Source: Onstottus_B sp049273855 (GTDB lineage: Bacteria; Acidobacteriota; Blastocatellia; UBA7656). Taken from it: a stretch of 64,000 nucleotides of DNA. The DNA lies in contig JBASRN010000022.1 of the NCBI GenBank assembly GCA_049273855.1, positions 1-64,000 on the forward strand, in the 5' to 3' direction. The notes below the pieces were generated by a model. That model was given only the letters and a program-made list of their open reading frames with translations, had not been told where the DNA came from and did no database searches. The position numbers and the translations under genes were made by a program. Position 1 is the stretch's first letter. Every line of letters starts with the position of its first letter. Positions 23,757-33,068 of the stretch are shown piece after piece.

Positions 23757-25880
23757 ATGTCAGAGAGAGCAGAAAAGAGACCATTGTTCGATGCGCCGAT
23801 CGTCCGGCGGGCCATCAAAGACGCATTCGTAAAGTTGGACCCGCGACAGGTAGCGAAGAACCCGGTGATGTTTGTGGTCGAGATCGGCAGCATCCTCACA
23901 ACGCTGCTTATCATTCGCGACATCGCGCAGGGCCACACCGGCAACTTGCTCTTCACCGTGCAGGTGACGCTGTGGCTGTGGTTCACAGTCTTGTTTGCGA
24001 ACTTCGCCGAAGCGATGGCAGAAGGCCGAGGCAAGGCTCAGGCCGAGACGTTGCGGAGGGCCAAAACCGAAACGATTGCCAATCGCATCATCGGGGATTT
24101 GAGCCTCGGGGTCGAGTGGGTGAAGACCGAGCACGTACCCGCGCCGCAACTTCGCAAGGACGATATTGTGCTCGTTCACGCGGGAGAGTTTATACCCGGG
24201 GATGGCGAGGTAATCGAAGGCGTAGCGTCGGTTGACGAATCAGCCATAACTGGCGAGAGTGCGCCGGTCATTCGTGAGTCGGGAGGAGACCGCTCTGCGG
24301 TCACCGGCGGCACGAAAGTGATCTCCGACTGGATTAAGGTCCGAATCACTTCGAACCCTGGAGAGACATTCCTCGATCGAATGATTGCGCTGGTAGAAGG
24401 CGCGGAACGTCAGAAGACTCCAAATGAGATCGCGCTGAACATCCTTCTCGCCGGACTGACGATCATCTTCCTGCTTGCCGTCGTCACGCTTTTGCCTTAC
24501 GCCATCTACAGCGTGAACGCTTCGGACCCCGCGGCCGGGTTCGCTCCGTCGTCACCGCCGTCGGTCACGGTGCTTGTGGCGTTGCTTGTCTGTTTGATCC
24601 CGACCACGATCGGCGGCCTGCTCTCAGCGATCGGCATCGCGGGAATGGACCGGTTGATTCAACACAACGTGTTGGCGATGTCCGGTCGGGCGGTCGAAGC
24701 GGCGGGCGACGTCAACACGCTGCTGCTTGACAAGACGGGCACAATCACGCTTGGCAATCGGCAGGCGGTCGAGTTCATCGCCATGAATGGAGTATCGGAG
24801 AGAGAGTTGGCCGATGCCGCACAGCTCTCGAGCCTGTCGGACGAAACACCCGAAGGCCGGTCGATAGTCGTGCTCGCCAAGTCAAAATACAATCTCAGAG
24901 GCCGCGAACTGGCGGCCCACGAGGCCCAGTTCATCGCGTTTAGCGCCCAGACTCGAATGTCGGGAGTCAATATCAGTGGCCGCGCGATTCGCAAGGGCGC
25001 GGTCGATGCGATTACTGAGTTTATCAACACCGAAGGCGGAGTAGTACCACCCGAGATGAAAGAGACCGTCGAGCGTATCGCACGATCGGGCGGTACGCCG
25101 CTCGCGGTCGCAGATCACAGTCATGCACTTGGGATCATCCATCTTAAGGACATCGTCAAGGGCGGAATGAAAGAGCGCTTTGATCAGCTAAGACGAATGG
25201 GGATCAAGACGGTGATGATCACCGGCGACAATCCGCTGACTGCCGCAGCCATCGCGCGCGAAGCGGGCGTTGACGATTTTCTCGCCGAAGCGAAGCCCGA
25301 AGACAAGATGGCGTTGATCAAACGCGAACAGCGTGAGGGCAAGCTTGTCGCAATGACCGGCGACGGAACCAACGATGCTCCAGCGCTCGCTCAAGCCGAC
25401 GTCGGGGTAGCGATGAACACGGGCACGATGGCGGCCAAGGAAGCCGGCAACATGGTAGATCTGGATTCGAACCCGACCAAGCTGATCGAGGTCGTCGAGA
25501 TCGGCAAGCAGTTGCTGATGACCCGCGGCGCTTTGACCACGTTCTCGATAGCCAACGACATTGCCAAATACTTCGCGATCATCCCGGCTATGTTCTCGAC
25601 GCTATACGCGCTGGCCGGGTCGAAGTCCGGTCCCCTCGCGGCGCTTAACATCATGCGGCTCGAAACGCCCGAGTCGGCGATTCTATCGGCGGTGATCTTC
25701 AACGCCCTGATCATTGTCGCTCTGATTCCGCTCGCGCTGCGCGGTATAAAGTATCGCCCGATGGGCGCGGCAGCGGTGCTTCGACGTAATCTGTGGATCT
25801 ACGGGTTTGGTGGAATCGTCATACCGTTCGTCGGGATCAAGATCATCGATCTGATCATCACCGCAGGCGGCCTGGCGTGA
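23757..25880 (+). CDS. kdpB: potassium-transporting ATPase ATP-binding subunit KdpB
   Basis: A P-type ATPase of 707 residues. D325 in LLLDKTGTIT is the aspartate that is phosphorylated. TGES (165-168) is the actuator loop, and its serine matches the residue whose phosphorylation inhibits E. coli KdpB. MTGDGTNDAPAL is the hinge motif. It hydrolyses ATP and releases K+ to the cytoplasm. KdpC follows after 18 bp. Confidence 0.96.
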   Translation: MSERAEKRPLFDAPIVRRAIKDAFVKLDPRQVAKNPVMFVVEIGSILTTLLIIRDIAQGHTGNLLFTVQVTLWLWFTVLFANFAEAMAEGRGKAQAETLRRAKTETIANRIIGDLSLGVEWVKTEHVPAPQLRKDDIVLVHAGEFIPGDGEVIEGVASVDESAITGESAPVIRESGGDRSAVTGGTKVISDWIKVRITSNPGETFLDRMIALVEGAERQKTPNEIALNILLAGLTIIFLLAVVTLLPYAIYSVNASDPAAGFAPSSPPSVTVLVALLVCLIPTTIGGLLSAIGIAGMDRLIQHNVLAMSGRAVEAAGDVNTLLLDKTGTITLGNRQAVEFIAMNGVSERELADAAQLSSLSDETPEGRSIVVLAKSKYNLRGRELAAHEAQFIAFSAQTRMSGVNISGRAIRKGAVDAITEFINTEGGVVPPEMKETVERIARSGGTPLAVADHSHALGIIHLKDIVKGGMKERFDQLRRMGIKTVMITGDNPLTAAAIAREAGVDDFLAEAKPEDKMALIKREQREGKLVAMTGDGTNDAPALAQADVGVAMNTGTMAAKEAGNMVDLDSNPTKLIEVVEIGKQLLMTRGALTTFSIANDIAKYFAIIPAMFSTLYALAGSKSGPLAALNIMRLETPESAILSAVIFNALIIVALIPLALRGIKYRPMGAAAVLRRNLWIYGFGGIVIPFVGIKIIDLIITAGGLA

Positions 25881-25898
25881 TAATGGCAGGACAAAGAT

Positions 25899-26492
25899 AT
25901 GAACATACTCAAACAGATTTATCCGGCGTTCGCGATGACCGTTGTGCTCACGGTGCTTCTCGGAGTCATCTACCCGTTGGCTGTCACCGGACTTGCGCAG
26001 GTGATGTTCCCCGCGAAGGCGGGCGGCAGCCTTATCGAAAAGGATGGCAAGATCATTGGATCGAGCTTGATCGGCCAGCCATTCACCGGACCGGGCTATT
26101 TTCATTCGCGGGCTTCCGCGGCGGGGAGCGGCTACGACGCGACCGCTTCGGCCGGAACCAATCTTGGGCCGACCAATCAGAAGCTCATGGACAACGTCAA
26201 GACCGCGGCGGAATCATTGCGAGAAGAGAATCCCGAATCGCCGATACCGATCGACCTGGTAACGACTTCGGCATCGGGACTCGATCCGCATATCACCCCG
26301 GCGGCGGCTGAGTTTCAAGTTCCGCGCATCGCCAAACAGCGAGGCATGATCGCGGAAGAGGTGCGCAGGCTTGTGCGTGAGCACACTGAAGGGAGACAGT
26401 TCAGCTTGCTTGGCGAGCCGCGCGTCAACGTGCTCGAGTTAAACCTCGAGCTTGACGCGATTCGTCCAATGGCGAGGGCGTCGTCTCGATGA
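25899..26492 (+). CDS. kdpC: potassium-transporting ATPase subunit KdpC
   Basis: The 197-residue product has one N-terminal membrane helix (FAMTVVLTVLLGVIYPLAVTG) and a periplasmic domain with the family motifs LIGQPFTGPGYFHSR, LGPTNQ and ASGLDPHITP. It stabilises the KdpFABC complex. It is followed after 39 bp by an atypical histidine-kinase-like gene. Confidence 0.95.
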   Translation: MNILKQIYPAFAMTVVLTVLLGVIYPLAVTGLAQVMFPAKAGGSLIEKDGKIIGSSLIGQPFTGPGYFHSRASAAGSGYDATASAGTNLGPTNQKLMDNVKTAAESLREENPESPIPIDLVTTSASGLDPHITPAAAEFQVPRIAKQRGMIAEEVRRLVREHTEGRQFSLLGEPRVNVLELNLELDAIRPMARASSR

Positions 26493-26531
26493 TCAAGAAC
26501 TCGAGTCCTTGAAACAATAATAAACTGACAA

Positions 26532-28391
26532 ATGAACAACCTGACAAGAAAGCTCGCGTTCAGCTACGGCCTGCTGATCATCGTGATCTTCGCGGTGAGC
26601 GCATGGAACATCTATCATCTCGTGCATCTCGGCCGCGCGATCGACGTCATCCTGATCAACAACTACAAGAGCATCGTCGCCGCCGAGAACATGAAGGAAG
26701 CGCTCGAGCGCCAGGACTCGGCCGCGATGTTCTTCATCGCCAGCCACACCGAACAGGCGCGCCAACAGTTCGAGGACAACGCTGCGAAGTTCGACCGAGA
26801 GTATCAGATAGCGGAGAGCAACCTGACCGAGCCGGGCGAGGACGAGATCACTGCCGATATTGAGACCAGGTACCGAACCTACCGGGCTGACCTCAATAGC
26901 TTTCTCTCTTCCTCTAGGCCGATGGCGGGCGGCGAGTTGTCAGCCGTTTACTTCGGCCGGCTTGGTCCCGATTTTCTGGCACTGAAGAACAGAATCGACG
27001 ACCTGCTTCGTTTGAACCAGCAGGCGATGTTGAGGGCCAACGACAGCGCGATCGCGGTTTCCAGGCGTGCTGAGATATCCACCGGGCTGATGGCCGTGCT
27101 CGCTCTGACCCTTGCGGTCATCTTCGCGTGGCGCTTTACAAAGTACGTCGTTTCACCCATCTCCGCTCTGACCGATAAGGCGAGGCGGATCGGAGAAGGC
27201 GACCTCGACCAGTACATCGATACCTCTTCGCGGGACGAGATTGGAGTGCTGGCGTCCGAGTTCAATCGAATGGCTGCGCGTTTGCGCAACGTTCGCAAAT
27301 CTGACTATGGGCGGCTGCTTGTCGAGCAAAAGAAATCCGACGCGGTAATCGATTCGATCTACGAACCGGTGATCGTGACTGACGCGCAAGGCCAGGTGAT
27401 AAAGATAAACAACGCGGGCCGTCAATTGTTCGACGGTTCGGCGGTCAACGGTCATGGCGGCGAGTTCAGGCTTTCAGGAGTCGCCGGAGGCGATTTGATA
27501 TTGCGAGCGGTTCGCGCTGCGATCGGTATGCAACGTCCAGTCGCCGCTGAAGACTCCGCAGCTCTCGTTCCGCTAAGAGTCGGCGGAACAGAACGAAGTT
27601 TCCGGCTGCGAGCGACACCGATGCGCGATTCGGACGGCCACCTGCTCGGCGCGGTCACCGTGCTGGAGGACATTACAGCGATGGCTGAACTGGACAAGCT
27701 AAAGACTCAGTTTATCTCGGTTGCTTCGGCAAAGCTCAAAGAGCCGCTTCGCTCAGTGCAGCTTGCGCTTCATGCGGTGATAGAAGGCCGCGCCGGTGAG
27801 TTGAACGAACAGCAGACCTCTATGCTCGAAGACGCGCGCGAGAACGCCGACCACCTCGATGAGCTCATTCGGGATTTGCTCGAGCTTGCAGAGATCGAAT
27901 CAGGCGTGCTCAGACTGACGACCGAACGGCTGCGCCCCGTTGAATTGGCTCGCGATGCCGTGCAGCGATTTCAGTTTGCCGCTGAGAGCCAGCATATCAA
28001 GATCGAGAACAATGTCTGGCCGGATCTGGGGTGGGTCATCGGGGATCGGAAGGCAGTCGCGCGGATTCTTGAGAATCTGTTGTCGAATGCGATACGTCAC
28101 ACGCCGCGCGACGGAAAAGTCACCATTCAAGCTACAGAGCGGGTGGGCCGTGTATTGTTCAGCGTCTGCGACACTGGTGAAGGCATTCCCGAGGGTCAGC
28201 TCCCGGCCTTGTTCGCGCGGTTTGTTCAGGTAAGTGGCGATGCGGGCGGCACGGGTCTGGGGCTTGCGCTTGTGAAAAGGCTTGTCGAGGCTCAAGGCGG
28301 ACAAGTCAGCGTCGAAAGCCGCGTCGGAGAAGGCTCGACCTTCAGCTTCACGTTACCAGTTGGCGGCCCGTCGAGCGTAAAACGAGCATAA
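26532..28391 (+). CDS. histidine-kinase-like protein lacking the phospho-acceptor histidine
   Basis: A 619-residue membrane protein with a helix at 8-30, a helical extracytoplasmic region (about 30-175), a second helix (180-200), HAMP (200-255), PAS (265-380), a HisKA-like helix pair (385-455) and an HATPase domain with N box NLLSNAIRHTP and G boxes DTGEGIP and GTGLGLALV. In the HisKA box the usual SHELRTPL is SAKLKEPL. Residue 400 (codon GCA, 27729-27731) is Ala in place of His, and the following acidic residue is Lys. It should bind ATP but cannot autophosphorylate there. It may modulate the KdpD halves or another kinase. Confidence 0.8.
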   Translation: MNNLTRKLAFSYGLLIIVIFAVSAWNIYHLVHLGRAIDVILINNYKSIVAAENMKEALERQDSAAMFFIASHTEQARQQFEDNAAKFDREYQIAESNLTEPGEDEITADIETRYRTYRADLNSFLSSSRPMAGGELSAVYFGRLGPDFLALKNRIDDLLRLNQQAMLRANDSAIAVSRRAEISTGLMAVLALTLAVIFAWRFTKYVVSPISALTDKARRIGEGDLDQYIDTSSRDEIGVLASEFNRMAARLRNVRKSDYGRLLVEQKKSDAVIDSIYEPVIVTDAQGQVIKINNAGRQLFDGSAVNGHGGEFRLSGVAGGDLILRAVRAAIGMQRPVAAEDSAALVPLRVGGTERSFRLRATPMRDSDGHLLGAVTVLEDITAMAELDKLKTQFISVASAKLKEPLRSVQLALHAVIEGRAGELNEQQTSMLEDARENADHLDELIRDLLELAEIESGVLRLTTERLRPVELARDAVQRFQFAAESQHIKIENNVWPDLGWVIGDRKAVARILENLLSNAIRHTPRDGKVTIQATERVGRVLFSVCDTGEGIPEGQLPALFARFVQVSGDAGGTGLGLALVKRLVEAQGGQVSVESRVGEGSTFSFTLPVGGPSSVKRA

Positions 28392-28487
28392 TGTACGGAC
28401 GGGTCTCCGTGCCCGCCCCTTAATGCGACGTCTTACGATTTCGACGCTGTGCGCATCAAGGGGCGGGCACGGAGGCCCGCCCGTAAA
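28392..28487. repeat. long hairpin repeat between kdp sensor genes
   Basis: The 36-nt arms 28392-28427 and 28452-28487 match in 32 positions, with core GGGCGGGCACGGAGGC and its complement, around a 24-nt spacer. The outer end reads TGTACGGACG, close to the start of the element at 21755. It is probably a palindromic extragenic element, either mobile or formerly mobile. It lies between stop and start of two genes in the same direction and could also weaken read-through. Confidence 0.7.
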
Positions 28488-28528
28488 GTCGTTGTCAATC
28501 TGATCGTTCAGGAGAGCTAGAGGAGAGG

Positions 28529-29674
28529 ATGAGCCAGGTTGTTGATGCGCGACCGAAGCCGGAATCGCTGCTCGCAAAAGAGGAGCAGGCGAGGCGCGCG
28601 CGGCTGCGCATCTACATCGGAGCAGCTCCCGGCGTTGGCAAGACTTACCAGATACTCGAAGATGCTCATCAGCTCAAAAAGCAGGGCCTTGACATCGTCA
28701 TCGGGTTTATCGAACCTCACGGGCGCGTCGAAACCGAGGCGCTGGTCGGCAACCTCGAATGCGTGCCGCTTCTCCGCATCGAATACCGGGGCGTCACTCT
28801 CGAAGAAATGGACGTCGAGGCGGTGATCGCGCGAAGGCCGCAAATCGCAATCGTCGACGAACTGGCACACACCAACGCGCCCGGCTCGAGAAACAAAAAA
28901 CGCTACGAAGACGTGCTTGAAATCCTCGATGCAGGAATCTCAGTTATCACTGCGGTGAACGTGCAGCACATGGAATCGCTCAACGATGCCATCGCTCGAA
29001 TCACCGGGGTTCGGGTACGCGAGGCGATACCGGACTACTTCTTGCGGCGGGCCGATGAGGTGGTGAACGTTGACGTATCCGTGGACACGCTGCGAACGCG
29101 GCTCAGACAGGGCAAGATCTACAACGTCGAAAAGATCGAGCAGGCGCTTGCCAACTTCTTCCGGAAGGGCAATCTGTCCGCCCTTCGGGAGCTGGCTTTG
29201 CGGCAGGTAGCCGAAGATCAGGCAGCCAAGGCGCACGACTACCGCGAGCGCGAAGGTTTGGAGCAGGCTGCGATTCCCGAAAAGGTCATGGTCTGCATGG
29301 CATCGCGTCGCAGCGCGAAGAGGCTGTTACGAACCGGTTCGCGCATTGCCGGACGGCTTGCGTCGGACTGGTTTGCCGTCTATGTCGAGACGCCGCGCGA
29401 CGAACTCGGACGCATTGATCCAGCAGATCACGCATCGCTGATGGAGAACATCAGACTCGCCGAGGAGTTGGGAGCCACCGTTGTAAAGCTCAAGGCGCGG
29501 CGTGTGGCGGATGCGCTGATCGAGTTCGCGCGCCGCGAAGGTATCACTCATGTTGTATTCGGCCAGTCGGCCCGGTCGCGATGGGACATCCTGCTCCACG
29601 GCTCGGTGATCAATCGCTTCTTGAGCGAGGTGCGTGGCGCGACTGTGCAGGTCGTCCCACATCGAGATGAGTAG
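28529..29674 (+). CDS. stand-alone cytosolic KdpD half (KdpD + Usp domains)
   Basis: Residues 28-230 are the KdpD sensor domain with Walker A GAAPGVGKT (31-39) and Walker B IAIVDELAHTNAPGS. Residues 250-375 are a Usp-type domain (MASRRSAKRLLRTGSRIAG, HVVFGQSARSRWDILLHGS). No transmembrane, HisKA or ATPase kinase part follows, so this is only the N-terminal half of classical KdpD. In other bacteria this half binds ATP and sometimes c-di-AMP through the Usp domain. Here only part of the SxS...FTAxY c-di-AMP pattern is seen (SRRS, WFAVYV). It probably works with the membrane half at 16745. Confidence 0.88.
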   Translation: MSQVVDARPKPESLLAKEEQARRARLRIYIGAAPGVGKTYQILEDAHQLKKQGLDIVIGFIEPHGRVETEALVGNLECVPLLRIEYRGVTLEEMDVEAVIARRPQIAIVDELAHTNAPGSRNKKRYEDVLEILDAGISVITAVNVQHMESLNDAIARITGVRVREAIPDYFLRRADEVVNVDVSVDTLRTRLRQGKIYNVEKIEQALANFFRKGNLSALRELALRQVAEDQAAKAHDYREREGLEQAAIPEKVMVCMASRRSAKRLLRTGSRIAGRLASDWFAVYVETPRDELGRIDPADHASLMENIRLAEELGATVVKLKARRVADALIEFARREGITHVVFGQSARSRWDILLHGSVINRFLSEVRGATVQVVPHRDE

Positions 29675-29704
29675 CCACAATTGACCCTCGCCATACGTCC
29701 CTTC

Positions 29705-29758
29705 CCTTACGAATTCCTTATAGATCTTTTACGCCATCCTTACGCGCCCCCCTATACC
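29705..29758 (+). promoter_or_regulatory. second KdpE-box array, upstream of KimA-like transporter unit
   Basis: The same layout as at 18769: CTTACG (29706), CTTATA (29717), TTTACG (29728) and CTTACG (29739), each 11 bp apart. The middle pair is CTTATA-N5-TTTACG. A -10-like TATACC lies at 29753-29758. Transcription would start close to 29765, so the ATG at 29841 is a better start for the next gene than an upstream TTG. Confidence 0.6.
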
Positions 29759-29840
29759 ATTACACTTGAGACTTTTCTGTCAGCCGCAAATCGCCTTCGC
29801 TCATTTACGGTCGACTGAAAGAGAGAAACCTCTCGCGTTT

Positions 29841-30134
29841 ATGTTATCGGTCGGTCGCGAAATCAACATCGCAGCAAAGCGCTACATCTGCCACCAGTGC
29901 GCCTGGGAAGGCGGTGGCTCCGAACTCTCGACCGGTTTGGTCAGGATTAGCCAAAGCGATTTATATCTTTACGCATACCGATGTCCGGAGTGCGGCAGCA
30001 ATTCCGTGGCCTTGAAGGGGAAGCTGCTGCCGTTCCGTTCGCGCGTCGCGTCTGCCTCGCGCGACCGCGTTGGACTACGCGAAGACCAGGCGACTCAGCC
30101 TGAAGTCAAAGCGGAGAAAACACATCGCTCATGA
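29841..30134 (+). CDS. small zinc-ribbon protein
   Basis: A 97-residue protein with two cysteine pairs, CHQC (17, 20) and CPEC (48, 51), in the layout of a rubredoxin-like zinc ribbon, followed by a basic tail. It may bind DNA, RNA or protein. The ATG has no good Shine-Dalgarno site; the frame is open up to TTG 29766. Its stop overlaps the start of the transporter gene (ATGA), so the two are probably co-translated. Confidence 0.6.
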   Translation: MLSVGREINIAAKRYICHQCAWEGGGSELSTGLVRISQSDLYLYAYRCPECGSNSVALKGKLLPFRSRVASASRDRVGLREDQATQPEVKAEKTHRS

Positions 30135-32542
30135 AAACAAAGGTATCCACGGCGGCTCCGAGCGCCGTTCAGAGTCAAACTCGAATCAGGGTTGTCGTCG
30201 CGACGACCGTGATGCTTTCGTTTATTTCTTTCTGGCGCGCCGCGGCAATCGTGTTGAACGACCTCGGCTCGTCGGCTTTTTATGTCGGCGGTATCGCCGA
30301 GAAAGCCGTCGGCCCTGCCGCGCCGTGGTTCATTCTCGGAGTAATGCTCTTTTCCTATGCGGTGCGAGCCGTCTATGTCGAATCGTGCGCGATGTTCACA
30401 CGCGGCGGCGTGTATCGTGTCGTCAAGGAAGCGATGGGCGGGAACCTTGCGAAGCTCTCCGTTTCGGCGCTGATGTTTGACTATATCTTGACCGGCCCGA
30501 TCTCAGGAGTGTCGGCAGGTCAGTACATCGTCGGCCTTGCGGCACAGGCTTCAACCTATCTGGGGCGCCCGTGGAGCCCTGATCCCTCAACGGTAAACCT
30601 GATAGCCGCGGGGATCGCGGTTTTGATCACGATCTATTTCTGGCGGCGCAATACCAAAGGCCTTCACGAATCGTCGGGCGATGCGTTGAAGATCATGTAT
30701 GTTACTACCGCGATGGTAGTGATGCTGATCGTTTGGGCGGGCTTCACGATACTGACCCAGCCGGAAAAGCAGAGACTGCCGCCGTCGCCGTCGCCGCAGA
30801 ATCTGGCATTCAATCACGATGCCGTCGGCTGGCTGCCCCAGATCGCGCCAAAGGCCTTTGAAGAACTCCCGACCGAGGCGGCGCCCGCGGATTCCGCTGC
30901 GCCGGAGCGGGCGGCGGTTGAACCGCGATACGGAATCATCCCAAACGCGGGAGCGTTGCTTGGGCTAATCGGAATTCTGATCGCCTTCGGTCATTCGTTC
31001 CTCGCCATGTCAGGCGAAGAGTCGCTTGCCCAGGTGAACCGCGAGCTCGAATACCCCAAGCACAAAAACCTGATGCGAGCGGGGCTGGTGATCTTTGTGT
31101 ACTCGCTGCTGTTTACGTCTCTGGTCTCATTTTTCGCCTACGCAATAATTCCGGACGGCGTGCGTCCTGTGTATTTGGATAACATGATAAGCGGCATTTC
31201 GGTCTATCTGGTGGGGCCGATGCCGCTAAAGCTTTTGTTCCAGGCGTTCATCGTGATCGTGGGGTTTCTGATGCTAGCCGGCGCGATCAACACTTCGATC
31301 ATCGGGTCTAACGGCGTGCTGAATCGCGTCTCGGAGGACGGTGTGCTAACCCCGTGGTTCCGCGCGCCGCACAAGAAATACGGCACCACGTTTCGAATGA
31401 TCAACCTGATCGTGTTGCTGCAACTGGCGGCGATCGTGGCCTCGCGGGGGAACACCTATACTCTCGGCGAAGCGTACGCGTTTGGAGTCATCTGGTCGTT
31501 TGCCTTCAAAGCGCTGGCAGTGCTGGTGCTTCGCTTTAAGGACAAATCGCATCGCGAGTGGAAGGTCCCGCTTAACATCAACCTTGCCGGGAACGAGCTC
31601 CCAGTCGCGCTCGGAATAATCACCGTTCTGCTGTTCTCCGTAGCCGGCATCAATCTGGTCACCAAGGAAGTGGCTACCGTCGCGGGCGTGGCTTTCACGA
31701 TCGTGTTCTTTTCGATCTTCACGATTTCTGAGCGCATCAACGAACGAAAGCTCGATCGCTCACTGTCGGCGCTCGATCAGTTCAAGCTGAGTTACGAGCA
31801 GGAGGTAAGTCTTGCAACCGTCCACGCGCGGCCGGGCAGCGTGCTTGTTGCCGTGCGAGACACCAACACGCTCTCCCATCTCGATCGTGCGCTGGCTGAG
31901 ACCGACGTCGAAGAACGGGACATCGTGGTGATGACGGTCAGGCTGATTCAAGGACCCGATGCCGGCGAGCGCGACTTGTATGACGCTACGGTGTTCACCG
32001 ATTACGAGCAGCGGCTGTTTACAAAAGTCGTCGCACTCGCCGAAAAACACGGCAAACCGGTCAACCTTCTGGTCGTTCCATCAAACAACGTCTTCGATGC
32101 AGTAGCTCAGACCGTGCTGCTTTTGGACGCCGGCGAAATAGTCGCAGGGCTCTCGGCCAAGATATCGGCGCAGGAGCAATCGCGGCAGCTGGGCCGAGCG
32201 TGGGAACGACTGCCGGAAATGCCTCGCCGGCAGGTGCGATTCAGGATTGCCGCACCCGGGAAGAGCGAGCAGATCTTCTACCTCGGTGCGCACGCGCCGC
32301 GTTTGACCGACGAAGATCTCGATCTCCTTCACAGAATATGGCTCGAAGTCAGCAAGGTCCCAGCCCGTCGCAAGGTTCATCATCGCGACGTCGTGAGGGT
32401 GGCGCTCCAACGGCTCGAACGCGACCTGAGCGGCCAGACCGACGTGATGCTGGACTTTTACCGGATCGAGCATCGACCAACCGAACGGGAGGAAGCCGCG
32501 GTTTCGGAAGGTGCTCGCCCGGGTGGGGAGAAAAGAAAATAG
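30131..32542 (+). CDS. APC-superfamily transporter with C-terminal Usp-like domain (KimA-like)
   Basis: An 803-residue protein with about twelve membrane helices in residues 20-540. The APC-type first helix ends AAAIVLNDLGSSAFYVGG, and TRGGVYRVVKEAMGG resembles the corresponding loop of K+/amino-acid APC carriers. About residues 560-780 are cytosolic, with a Usp-like fold (LVAVRDTNTLSHLDRAL, VNLLVVPSNNVFDAV). The same combination is seen in KimA-type potassium importers. Linkage to kdp and a KdpE-like box upstream support K+ uptake, but an amino-acid substrate cannot be excluded. Confidence 0.72.
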   Translation: MKTKVSTAAPSAVQSQTRIRVVVATTVMLSFISFWRAAAIVLNDLGSSAFYVGGIAEKAVGPAAPWFILGVMLFSYAVRAVYVESCAMFTRGGVYRVVKEAMGGNLAKLSVSALMFDYILTGPISGVSAGQYIVGLAAQASTYLGRPWSPDPSTVNLIAAGIAVLITIYFWRRNTKGLHESSGDALKIMYVTTAMVVMLIVWAGFTILTQPEKQRLPPSPSPQNLAFNHDAVGWLPQIAPKAFEELPTEAAPADSAAPERAAVEPRYGIIPNAGALLGLIGILIAFGHSFLAMSGEESLAQVNRELEYPKHKNLMRAGLVIFVYSLLFTSLVSFFAYAIIPDGVRPVYLDNMISGISVYLVGPMPLKLLFQAFIVIVGFLMLAGAINTSIIGSNGVLNRVSEDGVLTPWFRAPHKKYGTTFRMINLIVLLQLAAIVASRGNTYTLGEAYAFGVIWSFAFKALAVLVLRFKDKSHREWKVPLNINLAGNELPVALGIITVLLFSVAGINLVTKEVATVAGVAFTIVFFSIFTISERINERKLDRSLSALDQFKLSYEQEVSLATVHARPGSVLVAVRDTNTLSHLDRALAETDVEERDIVVMTVRLIQGPDAGERDLYDATVFTDYEQRLFTKVVALAEKHGKPVNLLVVPSNNVFDAVAQTVLLLDAGEIVAGLSAKISAQEQSRQLGRAWERLPEMPRRQVRFRIAAPGKSEQIFYLGAHAPRLTDEDLDLLHRIWLEVSKVPARRKVHHRDVVRVALQRLERDLSGQTDVMLDFYRIEHRPTEREEAAVSEGARPGGEKRK

Positions 32543-32686
32543 TGGATTCTTGGCAAGGCAAGGAGCTGCACGGCTTTGCGCGCACCAAATGACCCCCCGC
32601 CCGCGGGCAACCGATTGACGCCTCAAAATCATCCTGCCTAAGAAGCTTCAACACGAACCACTTAATCAACACTCCGGAGGAGTCAA

Positions 32687-33061
32687 ATGCGAAGCAAGCT
32701 GGCAGGTCTCTTGCTTATTCTCTCACTGATGGTGCTGGCGCTGCCCGCGGCGGCGCTTGGCCAGGATAGAGAAGGGTACGGAGGGTACGTCAGACGCGAT
32801 AAGAATGGCGTCAGGGTCGGTGACGGTCGAATCACTCTGTTCGACGGCCCCGGCATCGTGAATTACCAGTACAGACAAAGATGGATGTCCGGTCCGGGCG
32901 GCGCAGCTACCGTGATTGGTATCGGCGCGGGAGCGGGCGCGGCGACGGGCGCCGTAGTCAAAGGCAAGAAGGGCGCTGTTGTGGGTGCCCTTGTCGGCGC
33001 GGGAGCCGCCACGGGCGTTTGGCTGTACAAGAATAGAACCATAAAACGCAGAATCTTCTGA
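32687..33061 (+). CDS. exported glycine-zipper protein
   Basis: A signal peptide (cut near AALGQ) is followed by a short Gly/Tyr/Arg region and a glycine zipper (IGIGAGAGAATGAVVKG, GAVVGALVGAGAATG) that should form a membrane-associated helix hairpin. The 124-residue protein ends in a basic tail. Such proteins sit in the envelope; the role is unknown. CGGAGG lies upstream of the ATG, and a terminator hairpin follows. Confidence 0.7.
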   Translation: MRSKLAGLLLILSLMVLALPAAALGQDREGYGGYVRRDKNGVRVGDGRITLFDGPGIVNYQYRQRWMSGPGGAATVIGIGAGAGAATGAVVKGKKGAVVGALVGAGAATGVWLYKNRTIKRRIF

Positions 33062-33068
33062 TTTGGGG

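Noticed and set aside
26532..28391. Active KdpD kinase
   Set aside because: It has no KdpD, Usp or DUF4118 part and lacks the phospho-acceptor histidine.
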